Positions 16,985-25,497 of a DNA stretch of 64,000 bases are shown in pieces. Position numbers and translations under genes: made by a program. The notes below the pieces were generated by a model that was given only the letters and a program-made list of their open reading frames with translations, ran no database searches and was not told the origin of the DNA. The stretch spans positions 1-64,000 of the forward strand of contig JBEKUX010000004.1 in the NCBI GenBank assembly GCA_049514575.1, in the 5' to 3' direction. The DNA comes from BOG-1184 sp049514575 (GTDB lineage: Bacteria; Fibrobacterota; Chitinivibrionia; Chitinivibrionales; Chitinispirillaceae). The stretch's first letter is position 1; every line of letters starts with the position of its first letter.

Positions 16985-18820
16985 ATGCCTCCTTCTACTT
17001 CAATTCGCCAAGGATTACTCGCCCAGATAACCCGCTTCCCGGAAAGTCCGGGCGTTTATATAATGAAAAACAGCGGCGGGGAGCCGATCTACATCGGCAA
17101 GGCGGTGAACCTCAAAAGCCGCGTGCGGTCATACTTTTCCGATGCGCATGCCGACCGGGCCCAGATCCCGGTCATGCTGCAGCAGCTCGAAACCATCGAC
17201 TGGATCGCGACCAACACCGAAGCCGAGGCGCTGATCCTCGAAGCGAACCTTATCAGAAAACACACGCCGCGCTACAACATCGACCTCCGCGACGACAAAC
17301 ACTTCCCCTATCTTAAAGTAACGGTTCAGGAGCCGTTCCCGCGGCTCCTCGTGGCGCGCAGGGTCGAAAACGACGGCGCACGGTATTTCGGGCCCTATAC
17401 TGACGTTACTGCAATGCGCCGGCTGGCAACATTTGCTAATAGGATTTTTAAACTGTGCGATTGCACCCAGGCTCTGCCGGCCGATGCTAAAAAGATGCGG
17501 CCCTGCATCAACTATGCCATGGGCCGCTGCTCCGGCGCCTGCGCGGGCAAAATAACTGCCATTGCCTACCGCGAACAGATCGACCAACTGCTGCGGTTCC
17601 TTTCCGGCAGACGGAACGATTTACTGGCCGACCTCTCGGGCCGCATGGAAAAAAACTCGGCTGAGCTGCGATTTGAGGAGGCTGCTCTTATAAGGGACCA
17701 GATAAAACTCATCCGCGACGCATCAAGGCTCCAGCAGGTCGATTTAAAAATTCCCGATGCGAGCTGCGATGTTTTCGGTTTTGCCGAAGGACCGAAGGAT
17801 TGCTGCCTTGCCGTACTCTCGTTCCGTGAAGGTCTGCTCATTGCAAGCAACCGTTTTGTGTTCAAGCGGGAGCTCTGGGATCTGCCTGCCGCAGACCATG
17901 ACAGCCTGGTTCCGCAGTTTTATCTGGAAGGCGACCGGGAGCCGCCGCCGGAAATCCTTCTGCCCGGAAGCGGCCTGTTCGAGCCTGCAGTTTTACAGCA
18001 GTGGCTCGACGGCCGGAACAACGGCCGTACCGTGGTCCGCGTCCCCCGGAAAGGCGCTAAGCTCCTGCTCGTCGCCATGGCGGGGAAAAATGCACGGCTC
18101 CATCTGGCGCAGAAACTACCTGCCGCCGGAATTGACGATTGCGATGAACTGCGGAAAGCGCTCGATCTCCCGCGGCTGCCCGGGGTCATCGAGGCGTTCG
18201 ATATCTCGAACATGGGCGGATCGTTCTGCGTTGCAGGCATGGTGCGGTTTAAAAACGGTGTGCCCGATAAATCCGGCTATCGCAGATATAAAATCAAGAC
18301 CGTGTCCGGGCAGAACGATTTTGCCATGATCATGGAGGCGGTTTCCCGCAGGCTGGCGCGGCTGCAGAACGAGCAGGCGCCGTTTCCGGACATGCTGCTT
18401 ATCGACGGCGGCAAAGGACAACTGCATGCCGCCATGGAGGCGCTCGGCGCGTTCGAAAATCCGCCCCTTGTCGCAGCGCTTGCTAAAAAAGAAGAACTGC
18501 TTTATTCCCGGTACCGTGAAGAACCCGTCGCGCTCCCGCCAACCCACCCTGCCCGGCGTCTGGCCGAGCGCATCCGCGACGAGGCGCACCGTTTCTCGAT
18601 CAGTTTTCATCGTTCACTGCGCGGGAAACAATTTTCCCGATCAAAGATTGAAGACCTCGGGGGCATCGGGCCTGTAAAAGCGAAATTATTGTTAAAGGCT
18701 TTCGGGTCCTTAAAAAGAATTAAAGACGCCGCGCCGGAGGAGATTGCTAAGGTTAAGGGATTTACTCTTCAGAGTGCCTTGGCCATGAAAGAGTCAATAA
18801 TAAATAAGCTAAAATATTAA
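16985..18820 (+). CDS. uvrC: UvrABC excinuclease subunit C
   Basis: UvrC makes both incisions around a lesion during nucleotide excision repair. The 611-residue protein has the GIY-YIG nuclease at the N-terminus (SPGVYIMKNSGGEPIYIGKA, about residues 20-39), a cysteine cluster around 150-180, the UVR coiled-coil motif near 220-250 (RFEEAALIRDQIKLI) that contacts UvrB, an RNase H-like second nuclease region (EAFDISNMGG ... DGGKGQL), and tandem helix-hairpin-helices at the C-terminus (IGPVKAKLLLKAFGSL). Length and order are those of the family. It borders the AT-rich island. Confidence 0.97.
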   Translation: MPPSTSIRQGLLAQITRFPESPGVYIMKNSGGEPIYIGKAVNLKSRVRSYFSDAHADRAQIPVMLQQLETIDWIATNTEAEALILEANLIRKHTPRYNIDLRDDKHFPYLKVTVQEPFPRLLVARRVENDGARYFGPYTDVTAMRRLATFANRIFKLCDCTQALPADAKKMRPCINYAMGRCSGACAGKITAIAYREQIDQLLRFLSGRRNDLLADLSGRMEKNSAELRFEEAALIRDQIKLIRDASRLQQVDLKIPDASCDVFGFAEGPKDCCLAVLSFREGLLIASNRFVFKRELWDLPAADHDSLVPQFYLEGDREPPPEILLPGSGLFEPAVLQQWLDGRNNGRTVVRVPRKGAKLLLVAMAGKNARLHLAQKLPAAGIDDCDELRKALDLPRLPGVIEAFDISNMGGSFCVAGMVRFKNGVPDKSGYRRYKIKTVSGQNDFAMIMEAVSRRLARLQNEQAPFPDMLLIDGGKGQLHAAMEALGAFENPPLVAALAKKEELLYSRYREEPVALPPTHPARRLAERIRDEAHRFSISFHRSLRGKQFSRSKIEDLGGIGPVKAKLLLKAFGSLKRIKDAAPEEIAKVKGFTLQSALAMKESIINKLKY

Positions 18821-18855
18821 TAATGTTTTTTTGCTAAAGATTGATACTGTTTTTC

Positions 18856-18905
18856 AATCCCCCCGCCTTCGGCACCCCCCTTTGTAAGGGGGGCATGGGG
18901 GGATT
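18856..18905. repeat. Nested G/C-run palindrome (AATCCCCCC ... GGGGGGATT)
   Basis: Outer arms AATCCCCCC and GGGGGGATT enclose an inner hairpin of C6 and G6 runs around a TTTGTAA loop, in the 265-bp gap between convergent uvrC and the EpmB-like gene. It may stop transcription from either side, but there is no clear T-run. Confidence 0.6.
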
Positions 18906-18985
18906 TGTAAATTTCAATTTCAAGTCAAGCATCATCTTGAATGCAATTTGGTATAAGAAAGCCTCCCGAGCGACAGGGAAGTCCG

Positions 18986-19028
18986 CCTAAAGGCCTTATA
19001 TGGATAATTGTATTATACATATAACGGC
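18986..19028. repeat. CCTAAAGGCC repeat, copy 1
   Basis: CCTAAAGGCCTTATATGGAT followed by AATTGTATTATACATATAAC. Two further copies are at 46750 and 46843. Each has the AAGGCCTT palindrome followed by a dyad of the form ATAAY-3-RTTAT. Confidence 0.65.
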
Positions 19029-19085
19029 GTCAAAGGGCTCTGAAAGGAAGGTACGGCGCAAAACAATAAACAGCTAAAAAATTCC

Positions 19086-20087
19086 TTACAGAAGATTTCT
19101 CTTCGACTTCTCCCCTGCCACCTCCCGCACATACCTCGGCACCGCATATCCCGGCAATTTGTTTCTCAGTTCCTTATAAATTTCTTTTCCCCGCTTTTCC
19201 TCCACTTCAAAATGCCAGGCGCCCCTGACCCGGTCTAATTGGTGAAGGTAGTACGGCAGTATGCCGTGGTCGAGCAATGCCGTGGAGAGGCTTCGCAGTT
19301 GTCCGGCGCTGTCGTTAATATCGCGCAGCAGCACCGACTGGTTGAGAAGCAGCGCGCCCGACGCCCTGAGCCGCGTCAGGGCGTCGGAGCAATCGGCCGC
19401 AAGTTCGTTCGCATGGTTGGCGTGAATCACCACGACGCAGCTTTTGATGCTGTTGACGGACGATATTATGCCGAGAAGTGTTGGTGTTACCGTTCCCGGA
19501 TCAGCCACCGGCGCTCTTGTATGAATACGCACTGTTTTAACGTGAGGGATGGCACAGCAGCGCCGGAGATACTCCTCAAGCGTTCCTGTGCCGAGGCACA
19601 AAGGGTCGCCGCCGCTCAGGATGACCTCGTTCACTTCCCGGTTCTCCCCTATATATCGCCAGACAGGTCCCTCTATGGCGGAACCTGACGGATAGCACCG
19701 GCGGAAGCAGAACCGGCAATGCATTGCGCAAAAGCGCGAGGAGATGAGAAGCACCCTGGAGTCGTATTTGTGAAGCAATCCGGGCGCGACCTGCGCCGCC
19801 GCGTCGCCCACCGCGTCGTCGGAGAAGCCCTTCGGTTCAACCGATTCCTCGGACCGCGGCAGGACCTGCAGCAGCAGCGGATCGTACCAGTCGCGCTTCC
19901 GCATCCGTCCTGCATAACTGAGCGGCACGAGAAAGGGAAACAATGGTTTTTCGATGATTTTATACGGCGCGAGCCGGTTATCGAGTTCAAGAAATCCGAG
20001 CAGATCGCCGCTATCGGTAAACCGCTGCCGCACTGGTTGAGTATCGGCCCGACTTGTCATTGTTGATGTCTCGTTTTTCTTATCCAT
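19086..20087 (-). CDS. epmB: KamA-family radical SAM enzyme, EF-P beta-lysylation type (EpmB-like)
   Basis: The 333-residue protein has the radical SAM cysteine triad in SRFCAMHCRFCFRR (Cys120, 124, 127) and resembles EpmB over its length: the DPLL--VLP and VAPGLLHKY motifs just before the cluster and GGDPLCLG after it. It is shorter than clostridial lysine 2,3-aminomutase and lacks its C-terminal zinc/oligomer domain, which favours EpmB. EpmB turns L-alpha-lysine into beta-lysine for attachment to elongation factor P by EpmA. Neither efp nor epmA is in this window, so the assignment rests on similarity. Confidence 0.8.
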   Translation of the reverse strand: MDKKNETSTMTSRADTQPVRQRFTDSGDLLGFLELDNRLAPYKIIEKPLFPFLVPLSYAGRMRKRDWYDPLLLQVLPRSEESVEPKGFSDDAVGDAAAQVAPGLLHKYDSRVLLISSRFCAMHCRFCFRRCYPSGSAIEGPVWRYIGENREVNEVILSGGDPLCLGTGTLEEYLRRCCAIPHVKTVRIHTRAPVADPGTVTPTLLGIISSVNSIKSCVVVIHANHANELAADCSDALTRLRASGALLLNQSVLLRDINDSAGQLRSLSTALLDHGILPYYLHQLDRVRGAWHFEVEEKRGKEIYKELRNKLPGYAVPRYVREVAGEKSKRNLL

Positions 20088-20174
20088 AATTGCATCGTGA
20101 GTGACGGTGATTCACAGGAAATATATATTTCTGATTATTCAAAATCGGTAATCCCGAGGAGTCCGAGGCCCGCT

Positions 20175-21002
20175 ATGAAATCATTTCCTTTGTTAATACT
20201 GCTGGCATTTACCGTAACGGCTTACGCCGGCGATACGCTCTCTCCGGCGCCTCAATCAATAAAACCTTTTGCAATTACGGAAAAAACGGACATCCCGGTT
20301 TTCTTCGCCGGCATTGCCTTTGCCGGGGCCGGGTTCGCCCTTGAACAATCGGAACAGCCGCTGACCCAGCAGGAGATCGACGGCCTCAGCCGGAACTCCG
20401 TCAACTGGTTTGACCGCAGTGCAACCTACTACTATTCGAAAACAATCGACGGGATCAGTTCCATTCTTGTCGACCTGGCCATTGCAGCGCCGCTCGGCCT
20501 TTTAGCGGACTGCAAAATCCGGGAAACCATAATAACGTATTCCCTGATGTATGCCGAAGTCGAGATGTTCTCGTATGTCCTCCCCTGCCTTGGAAAAGGA
20601 TTTTTCAAGCGGCCCCGGCCGTTCGACTATAATCCCGCGGTACCGCTCGATGTTAAACAAAGCGACGATTCCCGCGCCTCGTTTTTTTCGCGCCATACGA
20701 CCTTTGTATTTGCTTCAGCGAGTTTTATTTCCACGATGTATGGCGCCTATCACCCGGAATCACGACTGAGGCCCTATGTCTGGGCCGGCAGCCTGGCTGC
20801 GGCTTCGGTTGTGGGTTATATGCGGTACAGGGCCGGGTACCATTTCCCGACCGATATCCTGACCGGCGCACTGGCCGGCATGCTTGTCGGCTGCGGCGTT
20901 CCGCTGCTGCATAAAACAAAAAACGATGGCCCGTGCCTCTCGTTAATTCCAGTTAATGACGGTTTCCGCCTATCGCTGGAATTAAACAAGAAATATCGGT
21001 GA
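20175..21002 (+). CDS. PAP2-family membrane-associated phosphatase
   Basis: The three phosphatase motifs are present: KGFFKRPRPF (K-x6-RP), SFFSRHTTFVFASA in place of the usual PSGH, and RYRAGYHFPTDILTG (R-x5-H-x3-D). These enzymes hydrolyse lipid phosphates such as phosphatidate, undecaprenyl pyrophosphate or lipid A phosphates outside the inner membrane. I start at MKSFPLL because this gives a clean signal peptide (to AYAGD); an upstream ATG at 20097 would add 26 polar residues. The serine of PSGH is replaced by Arg, which is unusual but leaves the catalytic His. Confidence 0.82.
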   Translation: MKSFPLLILLAFTVTAYAGDTLSPAPQSIKPFAITEKTDIPVFFAGIAFAGAGFALEQSEQPLTQQEIDGLSRNSVNWFDRSATYYYSKTIDGISSILVDLAIAAPLGLLADCKIRETIITYSLMYAEVEMFSYVLPCLGKGFFKRPRPFDYNPAVPLDVKQSDDSRASFFSRHTTFVFASASFISTMYGAYHPESRLRPYVWAGSLAAASVVGYMRYRAGYHFPTDILTGALAGMLVGCGVPLLHKTKNDGPCLSLIPVNDGFRLSLELNKKYR

Positions 21003-21117
21003 TCTCAGTGAATACTATCATTGGAAAAAAACGTCTATTGGATAATGAACCCGGATTTGCCGTATCGGGGGGACTTGTTTTTTACAGTGCCCTTGAATAC
21101 TTGTTTGGATTGGTAAA

Positions 21118-22935
21118 ATGAAAAAATTAATACTATTAAGTTGTATTTTATTCATCACTTTCATAGCATTTTTACCTTCCCTTTCAAATGATTTTACCGG
21201 TTGGGATGACAATGCGTACGTAACTGAAAATGCAAATATTAAAAGTCTAACCTGGAGTGGCGTAAAAAAAATCTTCAGCACTACTGTTCAATGTTTGTAT
21301 TCACCGTTGGTATTGTTATCGTTTGCTTTCGAGTATCATTTCTCCGGGTTACACCCGTTCATCTATCATTTTGATAACCTTTTATTGCATCTGTGTATCT
21401 GCTCGCTTGTTTTCTGGTTTTTTTCCATTTTCAGTAAAAAGGTTGAAATAGCCGTCATTACAACGATCTTCTTTGCAATTCATCCTGTCCATGTCGAATC
21501 GGTTGCCTGGGTCACTGAACGAAAGGATATGCTTTACAGTCTTTTTTTCCTTGCATCGTTAATAGCATATTTCTATTATGCTGCAAACAATAAACGTATT
21601 TATTATTATCTTTCCCTGCTATTGATTGTTTTTTCGTTTATCTCTAAGCCGCAGGCCCTGTTGTTCGTTTTTGTACTGATTCTTTTTGATTACTTTCATT
21701 TTCATTGTGTGAACAAAAAAAATCTAATCGAAAAGGTTCCTTTTTTTATCATCGCGCTAGCGTTTGGAATAATAAATGCCCTTGGCGCATCCGCGTCTAA
21801 GGGGGGGCCGATATCAAAAGAAAACATTTTATCAGTTATTCCCCACCTTTTAAATGCCTCCTATGGAATTATCTTTTATCTTTACAAGTTGATAGTACCC
21901 ATTCATCTCTCTTGCCTTTATCCGCACCCGGAACAAACCGGTGGTATAGCGCAGGTAGTCTATCTTATTTCACCTGGCATTGTTGCATTATTAGGTATCA
22001 TTGCGCTTTTTTCAATGAGGCGCACAAAAAAGGTGGTAATTGCCAGCCTTTTTTTTATAATAAATCTATTAATCGTCCTTCAAACAATCCCTACAAATCC
22101 GTCAATAGTTGCCGATCGCTATTCTTATATCCCCTCAATTGGATTCTTTTATCTTGTGGGCGAAGGTATGGTATGGTTATACAACAGAAAAATGAACCAT
22201 GGTAACGTGCTGCGCGTTTCCCTGCTCATGATCGTACCGGCAATAATCGGGTTACTGTCTTTTCAAACGTGGAATCGATGCAAGGTATGGAAAAACACCG
22301 AGACTTTATGGGACGATGCGATAAAAAAATATCCTCAGGTGATAATCGCGCATTATAACCTAGGCAATTTCCTGTTAAAGCAAAACAGGTTTGATGAGGC
22401 AATCAGTAATTATAAGGAAGAGCTGCGCATACGTCCGAATTATTCTGAAGCGCACACTAACCTGGGAGTTGCCCTGATAGATGCGGGGAGGTTTGATGAG
22501 GCAAGCGAGCATTTGACTAAATCACTGCAAATAAATCCAAACGATTATAATGCGCGTGCAAACCTTGGGGCTATCCTGGTAATGCAAGGGAGGACTGATG
22601 AAGCGATCGAGTATTTGACTGCGGCGCTGCGCAGCAATCCGCAGAATGCCGATGCGCAGATCAACCTCGGAGTTGCCCTGAGAGAACAAGGAAGGCTTGA
22701 TGAGGCGATTGAACATTTGACAATAGCGTTGCATATTGCCCCGAATGACGCTATGGCGCATTATAATCTCGGGCGTGTTTTCGCGATGCATGGCAGAGTG
22801 GAGGATGCGATCAGTCACTATACCGAGGCGTTGCGCATCCAGCCCGATTTTGCATCTGCAAGGGAATATCTCGATACTGTTTTAAAAATTAAAAACCGGA
22901 CCCGCCAAAACGGTGTTTTATCACCGTTGCCATGA
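21118..22935 (+). CDS. TMTC-like membrane glycosyltransferase with C-terminal TPRs (first copy)
   Basis: The 605 residues comprise about ten hydrophobic helices up to about 395, then five TPRs (AHTNLGVALIDAGRFDEA and similar). The first periplasmic loop holds FTGWDDNAYVTEN, and later comes FFAIHPVHVESVAWVTERKD. This is the hallmark pattern of TMTC/GT-C enzymes (CAZy GT105 and bacterial relatives), which in animals transfer mannose from a dolichol carrier to proteins; the Asp pair of WDD is thought to be catalytic. Its bacterial acceptor is unknown. The DNA is clearly more AT-rich than the next two genes. It lies 40 bp before the next gene, so an operon is likely. Confidence 0.8.
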   Translation: MKKLILLSCILFITFIAFLPSLSNDFTGWDDNAYVTENANIKSLTWSGVKKIFSTTVQCLYSPLVLLSFAFEYHFSGLHPFIYHFDNLLLHLCICSLVFWFFSIFSKKVEIAVITTIFFAIHPVHVESVAWVTERKDMLYSLFFLASLIAYFYYAANNKRIYYYLSLLLIVFSFISKPQALLFVFVLILFDYFHFHCVNKKNLIEKVPFFIIALAFGIINALGASASKGGPISKENILSVIPHLLNASYGIIFYLYKLIVPIHLSCLYPHPEQTGGIAQVVYLISPGIVALLGIIALFSMRRTKKVVIASLFFIINLLIVLQTIPTNPSIVADRYSYIPSIGFFYLVGEGMVWLYNRKMNHGNVLRVSLLMIVPAIIGLLSFQTWNRCKVWKNTETLWDDAIKKYPQVIIAHYNLGNFLLKQNRFDEAISNYKEELRIRPNYSEAHTNLGVALIDAGRFDEASEHLTKSLQINPNDYNARANLGAILVMQGRTDEAIEYLTAALRSNPQNADAQINLGVALREQGRLDEAIEHLTIALHIAPNDAMAHYNLGRVFAMHGRVEDAISHYTEALRIQPDFASAREYLDTVLKIKNRTRQNGVLSPLP

Positions 22936-22975
22936 ACCATGCCGTGAATGATTTTTACATAGGGAACGTGTGATA

Positions 22976-25312
22976 ATGATGAACTCTCCTGAAAAAAAAC
23001 TTATTGTTTGTATTGTCGGGGTGTGCTGTTGCGTTTCGTTACTGTGGTTTTTTTATTTCCATTCCGCATTTAAAGCAGCGCCTATTCTCAATGCCTACGA
23101 AAAAAATTCGAAGCAGATCAATCTCACCATTACCTACCCTTTTAATGAAACCGTTTTCCCTCCGGAACTTTCCCCGCCAACTTTTCGATGGAACGAGGCG
23201 GGTCCGGCATCCGACGAGTGGCTCATTTCAATCCGGTTCACCGGTACAAAAGGCCGGATGAATGCTTTTGTCCGTCAGCCGGAGTGGAAACCTTCAAAGA
23301 AACAGTGGGAAACAATAAAGAAACGGTCACGCGAACAAGCCGCACACGTAGCGGTCATCGGGCTTTGCCATGCGGCTGGAAACCGGATTGCATCCAGCGC
23401 GGAAATTGTTTTCACCACCTCAAAGGACAGCGTCGGCAATCCGCTGTTTTACCGTGAAGTGGTCCTGCCCTTCAGCGAAGCGGTCAAGGACCCATCACGC
23501 CTCCGGTGGCGGTTCGGCACCATTGACGGGGAACAACAGCCGCCGGTTGTCCTTGAAAACCTGCCCGTCTGCGGAAATTGCCACTCGTTTTCCTGTGATG
23601 GAAAAACCCTGGGTATGGATGTGGATTACGCAAACGACAAGGGCGCTTATACCGTCACCGCTCTTGCCCGCGAAATGAACCTTGTCACCAGCGACATCAT
23701 TACCTGGAGCGATTTTCGCCGGGACGAGAACGACCCGACGTTCGGCCTTCTCTCGCAGGTCTCGCCTGACGGCCGGTTTGTGGTCAGCACGGTAAAAGAC
23801 CGGTCGGTATTTGTCGCAAAACCCGACCGTTACTTCTCGCAACTTTTCTTTCCTATCCAGGGCATTCTGGCGGTTTATACCAAAGCAACGAAAAGTTTCC
23901 AGGCCCTGCCCGGCGCCGACAACCCGGCACTGGTCCAATCGAACCCTTCATGGAGCCCGGACGGGAAATTCATCGTATTTGCCCGGAGCGCCGTGTACCG
24001 GCTGAAAAAGCTGCGCAATAAGGCGCAGGTGCTCCTTTCACCCGAGGAGTGCTCCGAATTTCTGACGAACCAGGTCCAGTTCAAATACGACCTGTACCGT
24101 ATCCCTTTCAACGGCGGCAATGGCGGCGTGGCAGAGCCGCTCACCGGGGCATCGAACAACGGCATGAGTAATTTTTTTGCGAAATATTCGCCGGACGGCA
24201 GATGGATTGTATTCTGTAAATCCGCAAGCTTCATGCTGCTCCAGCCCGACAGTAAACTGTATATCATGCCCGCCGGGGGCGGCGAACCGCACGATGTGCG
24301 GCTTATGCGGTGCAACACCGGCCGTATGAACTCATGGCACACCTGGTCGTCCAACAGCCGGTGGCTGGTGTTTTCGTCAAAGCAGAATTCCCCCTATACG
24401 CAGCTTTTCATCACGCACATCGACGAACGCGGCAACGATGCGCCGCCGGTCCTGCTCGAACACCTGACACAGCCTGACCGCGCGGCCAATATTCCTGAAT
24501 TTGTGTATAATGACCCGCACGCTATTGCAAAGATCCATGAGCGCTTTATCGACGATGTCTCACTGTGGCGGGCAGGCAAATCGTTTGAGGAAGCGGGCGA
24601 CACGGAAAATGCCGGAATCAAATATGCCAAGGCGCTTGAACTTAATCCGAACAACGTCAAGGCGCATGTCAGCCTGGGCAATATCCTGGAAAACCGCGGC
24701 TATACCGACAGCGCGCTTATGCATTATACAAAAGCGGTGCAGATGGACTCCTCTTATGCAATAGCCCGTATCAATGTGGGAAATATCTTTTTCAAAAAGG
24801 GAGATATGCCTGGGGCGATTATTCACTACACGGCCGCAGTGCGCCTCGCACCGGACAACGCATATGCGGAGTATAATCTGGCGCAGGCATACTTTACTTT
24901 GGGAAATTATCCCGAAGCGCTCGCACATTTTACCGCAGCGATGCGTCTCATGCCCGACGATGCCCTGACCCGGTTCGGACTGGGAAACACCTTTGTCAAA
25001 ACCGGCAGGACCAATGAAGCGATACTGCAATTCGCCAAAGGGGCAGACCTGCTTCCGGATGACCCGGATTGCCATCATTTACTTGCGGAGGCGCTGGTGA
25101 CCGCCGGCAGGTTATATGAGGCGGTTGCTGTGTACCGGAAAGCGCTCCGGCTGATACCGGGAAATCCGCAGTTGCGTTTCTATCTGGCAAACCTTTTGCG
25201 GAAACGACATGAAACCCGTGAATCCACGCAGCTTTACGAAGAGGCACTTAAAATCAAGCCGGATTTCAAAGAGGCGCAGGACAGTCTTGCAGTTCTTCAA
25301 GGGAAACGGTAA
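22976..25312 (+). CDS. Membrane-anchored CxxCH / TolB-like beta-propeller / TPR protein
   Basis: An N-terminal membrane anchor (hydrophobic about 10-30) is followed by an Ig-like stretch. Then comes a single CxxCH motif, PVCGNCHSFSCDG (Cys codon at 23570), of the kind that binds covalent heme c. Several PD40/TolB-like propeller blades follow (QVSPDGRFVVST, SWSPDGKFIVFAR, KYSPDGRWIVFC), and about seven TPRs from residue 540 onward. The protein is probably periplasmic. Whether CGNCH binds heme or only a metal is open. I start at ATG 22976 with AGGGA upstream; a GTG six bases earlier is possible. Flanked by two TMTC-like glycosyltransferases, it may take part in the same protein-modification or envelope process. 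Confidence 0.75.
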   Translation: MMNSPEKKLIVCIVGVCCCVSLLWFFYFHSAFKAAPILNAYEKNSKQINLTITYPFNETVFPPELSPPTFRWNEAGPASDEWLISIRFTGTKGRMNAFVRQPEWKPSKKQWETIKKRSREQAAHVAVIGLCHAAGNRIASSAEIVFTTSKDSVGNPLFYREVVLPFSEAVKDPSRLRWRFGTIDGEQQPPVVLENLPVCGNCHSFSCDGKTLGMDVDYANDKGAYTVTALAREMNLVTSDIITWSDFRRDENDPTFGLLSQVSPDGRFVVSTVKDRSVFVAKPDRYFSQLFFPIQGILAVYTKATKSFQALPGADNPALVQSNPSWSPDGKFIVFARSAVYRLKKLRNKAQVLLSPEECSEFLTNQVQFKYDLYRIPFNGGNGGVAEPLTGASNNGMSNFFAKYSPDGRWIVFCKSASFMLLQPDSKLYIMPAGGGEPHDVRLMRCNTGRMNSWHTWSSNSRWLVFSSKQNSPYTQLFITHIDERGNDAPPVLLEHLTQPDRAANIPEFVYNDPHAIAKIHERFIDDVSLWRAGKSFEEAGDTENAGIKYAKALELNPNNVKAHVSLGNILENRGYTDSALMHYTKAVQMDSSYAIARINVGNIFFKKGDMPGAIIHYTAAVRLAPDNAYAEYNLAQAYFTLGNYPEALAHFTAAMRLMPDDALTRFGLGNTFVKTGRTNEAILQFAKGADLLPDDPDCHHLLAEALVTAGRLYEAVAVYRKALRLIPGNPQLRFYLANLLRKRHETRESTQLYEEALKIKPDFKEAQDSLAVLQGKR

Positions 25313-25497
25313 ACAGGCCGTGGGCTACCGTTTTCCTTGTACTATCGCACATTCCACTGAGATTTCACCAGTATGCGGACTGACACTTTTTGGCTGAAGG
25401 TGATAGTGATTATTATTTCAATGAGGCGGCATGACGGATGGTATTTTTTCATAGCGCGACGCTTCTCCTTAATGACCAAATTCTTAAATAATATCAT

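Noticed and set aside
16888..17030. Short open frame upstream of and overlapping uvrC
   Set aside because: It overlaps the uvrC start in another frame, with no domain or ribosome binding site.
18856..18905. C-run/G-run palindrome after uvrC as an intrinsic terminator
   Set aside because: The stem is long but no T-run follows on either strand; kept only as a repeat.
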